Source: Corydoras sp. C115 (Eukaryota > Chordata > Actinopteri > Siluriformes > Callichthyidae). Taken from it: a DNA stretch of 64,000 nt. Below are positions 33,825 through 46,657 of the stretch, in pieces. Each line of letters begins with the position of its first letter. Position 1 is the first letter of the stretch. The translations under genes and the position numbers were made by a program. Location: NCBI GenBank assembly GCA_019802505.1, contig JAFMOC010000007.1:5368501-5432500 (forward strand), in the 5' to 3' direction. Under the pieces are notes generated by a model. The model did not search any database. It was not told where the DNA came from and worked only from the letters and a program-made list of their open reading frames with translations.

Positions 33825-34849
33825 AATTCCAAAAGAAATGTGCATAAAGCTAGCCTCAAACCAGTGACCTGCTAAACTAGAAGTGAACAGTTGATTTAAA
33901 GGCCGGGCTGCCGCTGGGTTAGAGCATGGCTGTATGGCTGTACTCTTGTCTTTATCCAGAAGTAAGTCCTCCTTTGCACCGGCGTACATACTTTACTCTG
34001 CTACACTAACATCGTCTAAATGCCAGTTTGCCTGGGGGTGTAGAAACAGAGGTCAAAGACTGGGGGATGTGGTGGAACTTAGTCAGAACACTGTCAACAT
34101 GAGGGACGGTAAGTTGTGGCATTTGCTTCAGGTTTTAAACTTCAAACCTTTTTACACATACAGTTTGAAATTTTTTGTATGATGTTTAAGAACTTTACAT
34201 ACCTGATAGTTTAAAAACTTGGTATAGACAAAGTTTTTTTTTTTTAATTCACAACTTTAAAATGAACTGAATGGAGACTTTCACTATTAGAACTAAATTC
34301 ATTTGAACTTATACAACTGTTCATTGAGATACTTTCATTAAAATATGCATTTTGCCATTGTGTTAAGCAGTAAATACAAATTACGTTGTAAAAATAGTAT
34401 TTGTTGTCGTTTTAACTGTATTATGTTTTCATGTTTATACAGGTATGTCTTGATTAATGATAAATGTGCACCACAGACTTAAAAAGTCCAAAACCTTTGA
34501 CACAAAATATGCACTTCACAAAGTATAAATTCTTTTGGATTGTCAAATCAAGGTCCTGTCGTTCTCTTATGGCCAGCACATGTCCAACCACCAGCATTCT
34601 GTATGCAGCATTCAATATATCTTTGCAAAAACAGTTAGATATAGCCCCTATTTTTAGGGAAACCTGTTACATTTCAACAGTTTAAGTAGTGTATTTTTGT
34701 TTGTAAATAATGAACAAATATGTTCCATGACCAACTGCCTTAGACATATACCTGGAGATTTGTGACAATAATATGCAGGAAGTTAAGTGACATGTCATAA
34801 AATCTACTGTAAGTGTGATGGGTAAGTGGTTCTATACTTTTATTAAGGT
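33825..34849. other. No recognisable feature
   Basis: Small + ORFs (33934-34182, 34464-34685) carry no known motif. 'AGAGCATGGCTGTATGG' is not a recognisable RNA gene. Confidence 0.45.
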
Positions 34850-34872
34850 AGACAGACAGACAGACAGTCAGA
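34850..34872. repeat. (AGAC)n microsatellite
   Basis: Five AGAC units followed by AGTCAG. Confidence 0.9.
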
Positions 34873-35462
34873 AGAACAAATACTTTATATTACCAAGGTA
34901 AATACTTAAATTACCTACCTACCCACCCATCTATCGTACCAGCATAAATATATCCTTGATTCACAATTTAGCTAGCAGCTAAAGATCTAAGATCTCAGAG
35001 TAACTGCACCATATTGGTGATTAATTGTGCAGCACTGATGATAATAGGCTTGGGACAGCTCTATGAAATGACCGTCATTTCTCATAGTCATCTCTCTTTC
35101 TAAGTACAATATTAATGCAAATCTTTTACTGTTTATTTATTATATTGTTGCCTTCTATGAAGCAGCTAGTGCTGTGAATGACCCAAATACACACCTCACA
35201 AAACATTTTAAATGTGCCTGTGCATAATAACTATAATAACATGACTTACCATGTCATATGGTTTTCAGACAACTTTAGCTGATCCATAACAACAAACTCA
35301 TCTTTTGTTGAACTTACTCAAGGATTTGTAGGAAGAAATATAGATATTTCACTAGATCAGAGATTGGTCTAAGGTATAATACTGCAGTGTAACAATATTA
35401 CTGCAGTGTAACTAGTTACATTGGAACTTACTAACTTGTGCCTTTAAAAGGACTAAATGTTT

Positions 35463-35540
35463 AAAGATTCAAGATTCAAAGAGAATTTATTGTCATTTTC
35501 ACAATGAGGTAACAGGTTTCCTGTACAATAAACTTTTTAC
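35463..35540 (-). repeat. LINE 3'-tail-like fragment
   Basis: 'AAGATTCAAGATTCAAAGAG' followed by 'AATTTATTGTCATTTTCACA' resembles the end of fish LINE families in reverse. No coding part is visible. Confidence 0.4.
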
Positions 35541-35801
35541 TTTGCTTTCTGCCAATATTGCATAGTATTAAATTTAAATATAAGAATAAAAATAACAAAA
35601 TACAATAAAGCAATACTATTAATAATATTGCACATCTAACAGGAGAATATTAGAAGTGCAGTGGTGCTGTTGTAAACAAAATTGCCTCTTTAACTTATTT
35701 CTGAGGTAGAAGAGTAAATGTAAAGAATTGACCTGATTAATTAGTACCAAGACACTCAACATCCAGTTTTAAATACATTTTCTTTGTTCATTTTAGCATA
35801 C

Positions 35802-36138
35802 TGTCATGCTAAGTGGTGTGTGGAAGGATTAGAAAGCCAGGTATCAGGAACACAAAAGTTATTTTTTTATTCACAAGGTACAGAGCAAACAGTACATTGA
35901 GCAATGTATGGTAAATTAACTGACGATCTTTTTTCTAATGCATAAACAAAGGCGTACTAAATACACAAAGGAAAGGCATGTGACAGTTTAACACATATGA
36001 GCAATAATTAACAAAGACTGAAGACTAATTAACTGATAAGGACAAGATGAAAACCACTGCAAAGTGACTAAACCAAAGGCACAAGGGCAAATAACAAAAC
36101 CACAGTTCATTACATGAGTGCAAAGAACATTCCTGACA
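35802..36138 (-). mobile_element. Solo LTR, 337 bp, exact 5-bp duplication
   Basis: TGTCATGC...CCTGACA is bounded by CATAC on both sides (35797-35801 and 36139-36143). A polyadenylation-type motif is seen on the minus strand (TGAATAAAAAAATAAC). No internal part remains. Confidence 0.85.
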
Positions 36139-36424
36139 CATACAGTATGTATATGCACTTCAATTAAAGACTGTAGTTCATCAATTTCTTTAAATATTTT
36201 AATACTTCAAATGAATCTTTTGTTTTATGGTTGAGACCTCAGCAGCACCCCTACTGGGACATATTTTTACAGCTGGTGGAATATTCTACTGCATTGATGG
36301 TGCTAACAACTACTCGCTGTGCACATTAGATACATGTACCTTATTGCTTCACTTTAATTTTTTTAACTCGGCAACAGTAGCTCATTTGTTGCTGATCAGT
36401 TTGTGATTTACATCCTCTATTATT

Positions 36425-36540
36425 TTATTAGTGCTTATAGGACACTGCCTTCAGAATGTTGGTGGTCTGGTTGACTACTCTCAGTCCAGCAGTGAGAGTG
36501 TTTAAAAACTCCAGCAACATTGCTGTGCCAAAACCACACA
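36425..36540. mobile_element. Possible fragment of the Tc1-type MITE family
   Basis: 'CAGCAGTGAGAGTGTTTAAA' and 'AACTCCAGCAACATTGCTG' resemble the 7679 MITE interior. No ends seen. Confidence 0.4.
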
Positions 36541-36791
36541 CACGCACATGCTTCTCTCCATTACTGTTGCTGCAATCGCCAGGAATCAATCACCATTCAA
36601 GTGGTGCCTGGTCTGTGTTGTTGTGTTTTGGCTGTAAAATGTTATTAAGACCTAACACCCAGGACAATAATCAGGTTCATATCTTTGTTGCCACACTTGT
36701 TATCTATTAACTGATATATAAATCAACTTTAGTTTTACAATATATATACAGATGTGCCCCCCCCACACACACATATGTACAGTATGTGTAT

Positions 36792-37188
36792 GTACAGTAT
36801 TAGTCAAATGTCCATATAGATAGACTTTTACAATAACAGACTGTAGTATGTCTGTTTTCTTTTTTTGTTAGTTCCCTGTTGGTTCTGTTGTCTATTGGTC
36901 AGGACCATCACAGGACATGTGTAATTTGAGTGGTTGTGTATTGTTTATTGTCTGTTCTGCAGTAACACTGATGCAGTGAGGGGGTTTTAGTGCAGCAGTG
37001 TTGCACTAAATACCAAACAAATAATACCTGCTCTGTGGTGCTACTGTTGGGGTCCACTCCATTAGAGAACAGAATAAGTAGACCAGTACATGTACTGTAG
37101 TCCACTAACAGATGGTAAGTCCAACTATAAGTTAAGTGAAACTGATAATATGGACAATAAGTAGAGTAAACTTTTGACTGGTACTGTA
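36792..37188. mobile_element. Tc1-type MITE, second full-span copy
   Basis: Left end TACAGTATTAGTCAAATG, right end TTTTGACTGGTACTGTA. The interior shares 'TTGGTCAGGACCATCACA', 'GCAGCAGTGTTGCACTAAAT' and 'CCTGCTCTGTGGTG' with other copies. No ORF. Confidence 0.72.
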
Positions 37189-37210
37189 TGAATGTATATC
37201 TTATTTAATT

Positions 37211-37300
37211 TCATTTTCTTCCCCTTAATCCTATATACGGAATAGGGTTGTGAGGGGGTACCTATGCTCATCCAGGGGGAAACGTTTCAATCCATTGATT
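37211..37300 (-). mobile_element. SINE 3' fragment
   Basis: 'CTTCCCCTTAATCCTATATA' followed by 'GTTGTGAGGGGGTACC' and 'CATCCAGGGGGAAACGTTTC' correspond to the last ~90 bp of the SINE in reverse. Confidence 0.7.
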
Positions 37301-38371
37301 TTTAGGCCCGGAATATGCCATGATGTTATTTTCCACAGTAATTGTACTATTTCCTGTTATACACAGTGTGCCTTTTGTTGGCATCATAAAGATAAAAAAG
37401 TTTAGCTTGCTTGTGTAAAATGTACCCTCAGACATTTGCTTATATATTAAAGCAATGGTTGCTTTTTTAGGACGTTCTCATTAAAATTTTTGACTGTGCT
37501 GTTGTAGTGTCTTGCTTGCTTCAGATGAGATTTTTACACAACAAAAAATCCTTATTCCCTCTTCACATTGCTAACCTTAATTTTATACAAATCTACTTTG
37601 TATGCCATTTTTCCAGACTCAGAATCCAATCATGTTCGGTTGGCCCCTGTCTTACAGTGGGACATTCTTTAATCTGGTCATATTGCCTCCTCACAGTGAC
37701 TGTGGGTGAAACACACTTAATTCTGTGCTGTGGTGCACCTTAACAGTTTAGGTTTGAAAGCTACAGTACACTGCCTAAATAAGAACATAAAACACAAATT
37801 ACACAAATAAAAAACAACACAAATTTCTTTGCATACACTTTAAGTCTTGATCCTTTTCTCCACCAGTTGATTGATTATTTCAGTGTAAGTTCTCCCAGAG
37901 CGCTAACTTTCCTTTGTACCTATGTATTTATATCCTCTCAGCTGGATAAACTCCTAGATGATGCCTTTGTTGCAAACTGGGCTTAAATAAACAGTTCAAA
38001 TTTTTATTTGTAGGATTTTCAGTAGATAAGTAGAAATCAATGCAAGTCAATAATTTTGTGTCAAGTCAATAATTTTTTGAGTCAGTAGTCAACTTTTGGA
38101 TATTTGAGCATGGGCATTTGACAGGGTGAAATATGAATGAGGTATGTCCTCTCAGTAAACACAATAACCACAAAACACTTGCCTACAATGTAATCACTGA
38201 AGACTTCACTTGAAATATTTAAGAATTATGCAATATAATTCAAGAACTCATTTTAACTGATAACATCACAGTAATGTAAACCCTCAGTGTTTATTGCTTT
38301 ATTCCTTGCTTGTCTTTCTGTAAGTCTAGGTTAATAAACACAGTTGTGAAAAAAGTTTTGTTTTAAGAGAA
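37301..38371. other. No recognisable feature
   Basis: One 78-codon + ORF (37507-37743) without motif. Nothing else seen. Confidence 0.45.
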
Positions 38372-38377
38372 CAATTG

Positions 38378-39611
38378 TACGGAGCCCCTAAAGGGACATG
38401 AGCAAAAAAAAAAATATGGAGAGGAACATGAGTAAAAAAAAAATTTTTTTTTACTTATGTTGTGCGCACGAGTTAGTAAGTCGTGCGCATGAGTTAGTAA
38501 GTCTTGTGCACGAGATGTTATCATTCATTCATTATCTTCCACTTTATCCTATATTAGGGTGCGGTGGGGTTTCCCATGCCCATCCAGGGGAGAAAGTTTT
38601 GGGAGCTGGGCAGATACACCCAGGACAGGACGCCAATCTATCGCTGGGCACACACTCACTTACACAGACACGCACGCATATACACTCTATATGGGGCAAT
38701 TTGAAGAACTCAATTGACTTGTTCCATGTTTTTGGACCGGAGAAACCGGAGAACCCGGAGGAAACCCACGCAGACACGGGGAGAACATGGAAACTCCATC
38801 CAGATTCGAACCGGGAATCCCTAGTGCTGAGAGGCGAATGTGCTAACCACTAAGCCCACGAGATATTATGTGAATCATAATCTGACAATAAACAGACAAG
38901 ACGCACTGTTACAACTATAGCGTTTACACTGGGACATGCGCTCTCCGACTTATGGCTGTTTGACAGATCCACAGATAAATATAAACACGAATATAAATAA
39001 ACGTTTCTTTCTAGGAATTTTTCTAGGAACGTAACTCCGGAACGCCGTATAGTGCTGAGTTCGACCGTAACTCGTTTGCATGTTCTCGCCGTTGCTTGTT
39101 GCTTGGGAATTTCATTTTACCCCCAAAACAGTTAAGCATTTGAGTTTTTTTACATGGAGTTTTTTTTACATTTTACATACGTGTAGCTGCGGAAGAACAC
39201 TGGTTATTTTCATCTCATCCTAGACATGTACACTTCATCTCATCAAATACAGCGGACTGTCGTTCAAAATAAGACATTATTTTTGTGTTATATCGCTAAA
39301 GTTGGCACAATAAAGCACATGATTAAAGGCTAAAAAATTCAAATACGGTTATTCAATTAAATCACCACTGTGAAATCGCCACGTTTAACTCCAATGCTTA
39401 ACTGTTTTGGGGGTAAAATGAAATTCCCAAGCAACAAGCAACGCTATCGTTGTAACAGCGTGTCATGTCTGTTTATTGTCAGATTATGATTCACATAATA
39501 TTTCGTGCGCATGACTTACTAACTCGTGCACACAACTTACGACATAAGTAAAAAAAAAAAAAAAAAAAAAAAAGTTTTTTTTTTTACTCATGCCCCTTTA
39601 GGGGCTCCGTA
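38378..39611. mobile_element. Long-TIR non-autonomous DNA transposon, superfamily unknown
   Basis: The ends TACGGAGCCCCTAAAGGG and CCCTTTAGGGGCTCCGTA are inverse of each other and the flanks are CAATTG on both sides (38372-38377, 39612-39617). The inverted arms run inward through an A-run/T-run, GTGCGCACGAGTTAGTAAGT motifs and TCATAATCTGACAATAAACAGACA, about 260 bp in all. Each arm ends at 'GGGTAAAATGAAATTCCC'-type sequence. The left arm is broken by a SINE (38522-38856) and by about 170 bp of extra sequence near 38922-39093. There is no transposase. Because CAATTG is palindromic, the true duplication could be shorter (e.g. AATT). Confidence 0.82.
38522..38856 (-). mobile_element. SINE copy nested in the long-TIR element
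   Basis: Flanked by CACGAGATGTTAT (38509-38521) and CACGAGATATTAT (38857-38869). The opposite arm of the host element keeps the uninterrupted sequence, which shows the site before insertion. Confidence 0.93.
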
Positions 39612-39617
39612 CAATTG

Positions 39618-40144
39618 ATATTGTTTAAAACAAAATAAATATGACATGACCTCATACTTCATTAGCACTGTTAAAGTACTATACTATAGTAAGTATAAAG
39701 ATTGTTGCAGGTAAAACAAAAATGTTAAAACTAATTAGCATAACTATGTTTAATCTTCAAAATTTAATATAATGACAAATGATGATCAGATCTATGGTAT
39801 TAATAATGATCTGATAATAGTATATTGTAATTGTATTACAATACAATTACAATACTCAATATTTATCAATTTATCAAATTTGTTGTCTGTCATATTTTAA
39901 CACAGTTCCTGAAAATACTTGTTTGTGATTTGTTTATGAGCAAAATTAAAATAGTAAATTTTGTTATTTTCGTTTTTCTGTATGAATTATTTGGTAAAAT
40001 GGCCCTCTTTATATAACAACAAACTGCCTAATTACAAACTCTAAACTAATTATAAAGAGTTTAAAGCATGTGCAGAGTATGGAGACATCTACAATAGGAA
40101 GTTAATTAATATGGAAAAATGCTACAACCATGTATATATCATAC
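39618..40144. other. No recognisable feature
   Basis: AT-rich; nothing identified. Confidence 0.5.
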
Positions 40145-40580
40145 TGTTAGAGATGTCGTTCTTCCCCGGAGGAAGAAGGTTTTCCTACGCGGGAAAAACC
40201 TAGTGAGCGCTAGTGAGCGCTTCCTGGGCACCGGCTACGCGGGAAATACTGCGTACGCCGGTCAATGGAAACGCTCCCACGAGTACAACCTGCGCGGAGA
40301 AAGTATGCGGTGCCGCACCGTGGTTGAGCGCGGAAGGAGAGTCCAGAAAAACACCGGGATAAAAACCAAACCGAATTTATTAAAAACTGGTGATGGAACA
40401 CCAACAAAAAAGGGGGAACAAACGAACAAACTAACATAGGGTATTAACCGCAAAACAAAGACGTGCACCGAAAAGATGGAAAACGGAAACTAAATAACAA
40501 ACCAACTAATCACGTGCACAGAAACAAACCAATCACCCAGCTGAGATAATAAAGAACCCAAACGAGGGACAGGTGCCCCA
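40145..40580 (-). mobile_element. Probable solo LTR
   Basis: Read on the minus strand it has a U3-like AT-rich half, a TTTTTAATAAATTCGG polyadenylation region and a GC-rich end with tandem GCGCTCACTA (twice), the layout of the 5742-6086 LTR without close sequence identity. It ends ...CTCTAACA. The right boundary is uncertain and no target duplication is found. Confidence 0.6.
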
Positions 40581-40599
40581 TTTAAAAAAAAAAAAAATT

Positions 40600-42474
40600 A
40601 CACAACTCGTGTTTATCACGGTAGCTGTATTTTTTTAGCAGCAATACTCAAATTGAAAGAAGGAATCTGAAAGACTGAAACCATGTAATGAAATTATAAT
40701 AATTTCAAAAATTTACCATTCTTGAGTACAGAGAATTAATGTAAACTGCGGGAGCAATGTTGGTCAACCCCCAGTCTCAGTTGGGGACTGAGAACCGAAA
40801 CTGCACAATCATTAAATACTGATCCACTGAGCCACAATGTATTTTTAATTATCTATTTCATTTAATAAATTCATTTTATAAAGAAGACATATAATAAGCA
40901 AGTGCTTGTAAAGAAGTTTGGGTGCTAAATGTCTTTGCATTATGGAGAATTCCAGGGAAATAATGGCATCTCTCAGTTGCGATAAAAAATATGGAGAGTG
41001 ATTTTGCATTAAGGTGAGGTGAAAGCATCAGGTGCCAATTGCCACTAGAGTGCATTCAGTGAGTCTGGGCGAATCTTTGGAAAAGACGGTTTAGTTAATA
41101 GGGAGCAGATCCAGAGATTGTCTTGTAGAACACTGTCAGGGCCTTGTAATCTATTGAATATAATCTAGGGTGCATTTACAATTTATCACACCCTTATTTG
41201 GAGTGACCAGTAGCCAATACTAGAACTGTCAGAATAATTCAAGACATTAGAACACAAAATCATTTCAATAAGTTTTAGGATACTGGGTATACATTTTTAA
41301 ACTCCATAGAAGGTTCTGGACTAAAATGGGAATGAGCAGAAGAAATTGCAAAGACATAATCCTTTCCATTTTACTGCCAATCCATAAAAGCCTTCAGTGC
41401 TTTGGATTACACTAGTTGTGCATTATTTATTGGTGCCTTTAACTTCGGCTGTCATGAGAATTGACTGACATATTAAAATTGATTTCTTCAATTTGATCCA
41501 GGTTTGTTTAGTGAAATTATATTGATCTGTATTGTGTGTGGTCCAGTGTAAATTGGTATTTGCATTTAGTTTAGTTTAGTTTCTTACTGTAGTTTTTATA
41601 TTTGAAGTACTATAACATAAATTAGGTAACTGTAGAGTAACAGCGGTTTACTTTAAATCTCTGAATAAATTACACAAAAAATATGTAATTTGGTAAAGTA
41701 TAGAAATTTGTAAAGCTGCTTTGAGACAATACACTGCTGTAATGGACCAAACAATAACCCTATTTGTAGCCAATTGAAAATCTGTGTACTTTTTTGTTTT
41801 ATAGCTTAAGTAGTGTTCTGGTGCACGGAGCGTGGTATGTTTTGAGCACCACCTAGAATGTCGTGTGCACTATCCTAGTTTAGTATAGATATAGAACATT
41901 ATGCTCATGTCCTTTGATAGGCTCCCTCTGTTTTAACATAGCCAATGAAGGGATATAAGCATTAAAAAGAACTCTTATGTATGCTGTGAGCACGACATAC
42001 TAAGTAGAGTGCACCAGATAGCATGTGATACGATGCCATTCACTGAACCTATTACAATGCAATTATTTGCATTGCATTGAAAGCCAATGCAAGCCAAGTG
42101 TTACCTAAGAATAATGATCCCTAATATTAATAAAGGCTATTTATATTCAAATGTAACAACATGCTTTCTCTTTACTTACCAAAAGTGTTCAGTATATGAA
42201 CTGAATATGGTTAAATCACACCATTTGTTTTCAGAGTCTAGTTTAATAAAATGACTGCAGAGGGAATGGTATAGAATCAATTCACCAGATTAATCTAAAA
42301 ACTCAATCTAAAATTTTTAGGTAGGACCTGATATATTTCTTAAAATCATGTAGGTATTGAATATACTAATTATTGCATTTTTGTAAATGTATTCTTTACT
42401 TGTATATGCTGTATGTAAACATGACTAGAGTTGCTAAGTGGTCTGTAGTTTCAGTTTTCAAATTTTCTCCTATT
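40600..42474. other. No recognisable gene; possible very old repeats
   Basis: AT-rich. 41050-41500 and 42690-43080 have a shared flavour (short GC-richer phrases such as 'GATTGTCTTGTAGAACACTG') that may be an old LINE, but I cannot align them. No exon seen. Confidence 0.4.
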
Positions 42475-42502
42475 CATCACCATCATCATCATCTTCATCA
42501 TA
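42475..42502. repeat. (CAT)n microsatellite
   Basis: Imperfect CATCAC/CATCAT array. Confidence 0.85.
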
Positions 42503-43242
42503 ATTATGATCATAATAAGCTTCATAAACGAACTTTTTAAAAGTAAGTTTTACAAAATGCTTTACAAAAGAAAGGGAATCGAAATTACATTTCTAAATAT
42601 AATAAAGAATAACAAAAAATAAATAACAAAAATAATAAGAAAACCAAAGAAAAAATGCATTAATAAAAGAATAGAAAATAGAAAGAGATAAAGCATTACG
42701 TAAATGCAAGCTTGATCATGTAGGTCCTAACCTTCCACTTAAATGTCATCAGCAATAGAATTTCAAAGGTTGGGGCCATGATAGTAAAAAGGCCAAAAAG
42801 CTGGTTTGATCAGCATGTACTTCTCAGCTGATGTAAGGAGCTTTGCCAGGACATACCTTATTATCATGTCACTGTATTGGGGTATCAAATGATAGAGGCT
42901 TTTAAAACCAGTGAGTATAAAATTTTATTTAAAATTACCAGGTAACCAGCTGTTTGAGGTCCAGTGTGAGGTGATCTCTGGGCTGTCAGAATTCTTCCTG
43001 CAGCATCTTGCACAATGTGTAGACTGGAAATGAAACTTGTTGGTAGGTCAGAAAGAAAGTTTTGCAGGTATAGTAATATTTAGGTGTGTATAATCTTTTT
43101 TGACTATCAGACATACATCCAACCATATAAAATATACATTTTCAATAGAATTTAAAAATCTGTGTTTGATTTTTTTTTAAGACTCATGTATAATGATGTC
43201 TGGAATTTCCCTGTGACACTACATTCAGTAATACAGTAAATG
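42503..43242. other. No recognisable feature
   Basis: AT-rich, A-rich stretch near 42590-42690; nothing identified. Confidence 0.45.
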
Positions 43243-43275
43243 GAAAAAAAAAAAAAAAAGTAAAAAAAAAAAAAA
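43243..43275. repeat. Poly-A tract with one GT break
   Basis: Two A-runs of about 16 and 14 separated by GT. It could be an old retroposon tail, but no body is visible upstream. Confidence 0.85.
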
Positions 43276-45035
43276 ACAACTACCTGTTGTTGTACAGCTG
43301 CGCTGACTGTCTGGAGACACTAGGGGACACTAGGGGGAAGCCCCTGTCTTCGTAGCCACTCTATGATGAGGACAACCTCTGGGAGAAGGTGCTCAGCTGC
43401 TATTAGAATGTGGAAGCAAGTGTAGCTAGTTGCACTTTGCCTTTGTACCTGCCTTTGGGGAGCTTAAGCATCAGCCTGAAAACTACAGTGGTTTTTCAAG
43501 TCGCAGATGTGTCTATGTGTCTAACAAATAAAAACAGGTATGCAATGCACCAAGAAAGTTCTTTGCTTTGTTTTGTATTGTTCCACAGTTCAAATGACGA
43601 GACCTGTTTTTTTTTGACTACTGCTTTTGTATGGTGGAAAAACAGTTCCATTGTCTGTGATCTTTTAAATTGGATTGGTAGCTCCATTTGGACTGGTTTG
43701 GTGATCAATGTTGCAGTGTGGACACATTTATATGTCAAAAAAAGGCACAGAAAATGTTGCGAAGTGCCAAGCAAACACTGATTTGTGAAATAAAAAATGA
43801 GCCAGGGAAGCATGTGAGATAATGGATCATATCGGTGGTTTGTCAGTGTTAATTGTCTGTCTTTTAAGAGATTAAAAGGAGAAGAGAGAGAGAGAGCCTC
43901 AGCCATGAAACATGATGCAAGACAACACTGAAAAGTGCATGTTAAATGTGTATCTCATGTACCAGCTACCAATCCAAATGAATAATTTTGTATATGGGTC
44001 CAGCAATGTCTGTCGCATTTTGTTTGGGCTTGTTACAGTATAATTTCTTTTGCTTATGATTGAACTACAAATACAAATATTTTTGTTGCACAAATACTGC
44101 AAAGAAACAATTTGTAACTTTAATAATGCTTAAAGCTATAACTTCATCTGTTTTCATTTTTTTTTATTTGCACATCATTTATATATCACCCCAAATATTT
44201 TAAATTTGTAAACATGTTTTTGGATTATGCTGTATATTTAACATTAGATTTTTTTTGTTTATTAATGTTATTATTATGCTTATTTCTTCAGTTATATTTT
44301 TCTCACAGATTTGTATATTAATCCAGCAAAAACACAACAATCTACCAGTGTGTGACATGACCGCTAAAGCAAGAGACAAAATGAACTTCCCTTCTACCTC
44401 TGCACTTCTTCTGCATCTGCTGAAAGGCAACCAATATTTATTCAGAGGCATTTTATTTGCTCTGCGCCATGTACCCTGGGAACCTTGAATGAATAAGCAA
44501 GAGAAGGCTGATGGTATCTGTGCATAGGGAAAAGGCCTTTCATTTGTCTGCAGTGACATTACTTGTGATAGGTTTGTCAGGTTTGTTCTCAAGGTTGAAA
44601 ATGTAATTACTGGGTGGCCCATTTGCCATTAACAACATAAAGCAGTTCAAAAGTATCATAGTGTATTTAAGTAATTATTATTTTTTTAATTGTGGCAGTT
44701 ACAGTGACAATTTTTTATGCATGCAATTTTTTTCTTTTTTTTCTGGCCTCTCATAATCATTTCTTAGTCATAATGTGACAGGTAGTTATTCATTGCCTAT
44801 ATTAATGCATGACATTAGTGAATGAAACAAGGAAAGCACTTAGGGAGAGACAATAATATTGTGTGTGTTTGTGTGTGTGTTCCGAATACTTTTATATAAA
44901 TAAGCAGTGGCAGGCCGTCAGGGCCTTTAAGGGCCTAAAAATATCTGAATCACAGACTGATGTTATTTTTTGTCTATGAATACTTATTGAATAATTCCAA
45001 ATGCCCTGTCCAATTCCTTTCATACCCTTTCCCCT
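43276..45035. other. No recognisable feature
   Basis: ORFs of 123, 136 and 140 codons (43410-43781 +, 43496-43906 -, 44200-44622 -) overlap each other on opposite strands, show no known domain and are not supported by splice context. Confidence 0.45.
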
Positions 45036-45048
45036 GTTACGCCTTTTC

Positions 45049-45405
45049 ATTCATTCATTCATTCATTCATTCATTATCTTCCGCTTTATCCTATATTAGG
45101 GTCGCGGGCCCATGCCCATCCAGGGGAGAAAGTTTCGGACGCTGGACACCCAGGACAGGGCGCCAATCTATCACTGGGCACACACTCACACACACAGACA
45201 CGCACACAAACACACTCTATGGGGTAATTTGGAGAACTCAATTCACTTGATCCATGTTTTTTGACTGTGGGAGGAAACCGGAGAACCCGGAGGAAACCCA
45301 CGTGGACACGGGGAGAACATGGAAACTCCACCCAGATGGGGATTCAAACCAGGAATCCCTAGTGCTGAGAGGCGAACGTGCTAACCACTAAGCCACCATG
45401 CTGCC
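45049..45405 (-). mobile_element. Young full-length SINE copy
   Basis: Exact 13-bp duplication GTTACGCCTTTTC at 45036-45048 and 45406-45418. The (ATTC)n tail is at the left, the tRNA-like head at the right. Confidence 0.95.
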
Positions 45406-45418
45406 GTTACGCCTTTTC

Positions 45419-46278
45419 CAGCCATGTATTTTCTCATAAAAGCATTTAACCAATCGCATTTCAGTGTCATTAGGTTTTTAAAGGAAGAATTTTGCGGAGC
45501 AGTAGCATTAAATAAGTTTAGATCAGCCTTTTGCTTCAACCAATCAGATTTAGCGTCCTTAATACCAGAGCCTTCTAGCAGGTTAGTTATGCAGCATATT
45601 CACGCCTCCTGTTTGGAGAGTACTTTTGATGAGCAGATATTTTCAGATTCAGCTTCAATGGCAAGTTCCTTAAACTCTCTTTAAGGAAATTAGGGAGGAT
45701 GGATTTTGTCTACAATCAAGATTTAATCAGTATTTATTGTTATTTTTCTAAAAAAATTGCCATTTTATAAGGTCATTGATGGTGATTTTAATGTGTGGCT
45801 GCACTAGTACAACAGGGTGGGTACGAATGAGGACCAAAGACGGGATTTCAAAGGCTCAAGAATTAATTTAAACAAAATGCTTTATACTGCATTTCTACAT
45901 AATAAGATAAAGTTTATAGCTTTTAAATAGATATTGACAGGTGTATTCATTAAGACAAATTATTATTGAAGGCCTAGGTATGAAATGCATGGCCCACCTC
46001 TGTAAATAACAGACTATTAAATTTATAGAAAATGCTGTTCAGTGATACTGAATACATGCATTTATAATGCAGTTCTGTGAAAAGTGAAATGTACTGTGAC
46101 ACCTACATGAATAATGTTATTGAACTACAACTCATCACTTTATATCTTAACTATATATGTCTTGCTCACAAACATATTTTTTTCCATATAAAAACTATAT
46201 ATCTGATTAAAGTTACTGCAATTAACAGGTAAATAATGGCATCACACAACTGACAGCATTGCGTTGCTATAATGATTT
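45419..46278. other. No recognisable feature
   Basis: An 86-codon + ORF (45424-45684) reads like ordinary protein, but I recognise no domain, so no gene is called. Confidence 0.4.
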
Positions 46279-46283
46279 AATTC

Positions 46284-46652
46284 TGTTCACTTTATGTTCC
46301 TTGTTTTCATTCCAGGCATATGTTCATGCTTTGATCCATTCCTTCTCCCATTGGTCTTTCTGTTAATTTGGTTCAGCTGTCTTTTGTTTCACATTAATTC
46401 TGTTTGCTGATTAGTTTTCCGTTTTTTCATTGTTTTGTGCAGGGCATTGATAATTGTTCATTGACTTGTTAGTCTTTAGCTGTGGCCTGCTGTTTCTTTT
46501 ACTTTTTCATTGATTAATACAATTTTTGATTCATTATGTCAGTATTTATATTTGTGACATTTCTGGCCTTTGTAAGTAGTCATTAAATTAAGGTTTAAAA
46601 TCGCTTGGATTTGTATTTTGATAACCTAGTTCTTTAGTGACCCAGTGTTACA
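46284..46652 (+). mobile_element. Probable old solo LTR
   Basis: TGTTCAC...GTGTTACA with flanks AATTC/AATAC (4 of 5). T-rich U3-like composition and a GATTAATACA motif in place of the polyadenylation signal. Decayed. Confidence 0.5.
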
Positions 46653-46657
46653 AATAC

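Noticed and set aside
43410..44622. ORFs of 123-140 codons on opposite strands as a host gene
   Set aside because: They overlap each other, show no domain and sit in ordinary intronic-type sequence.
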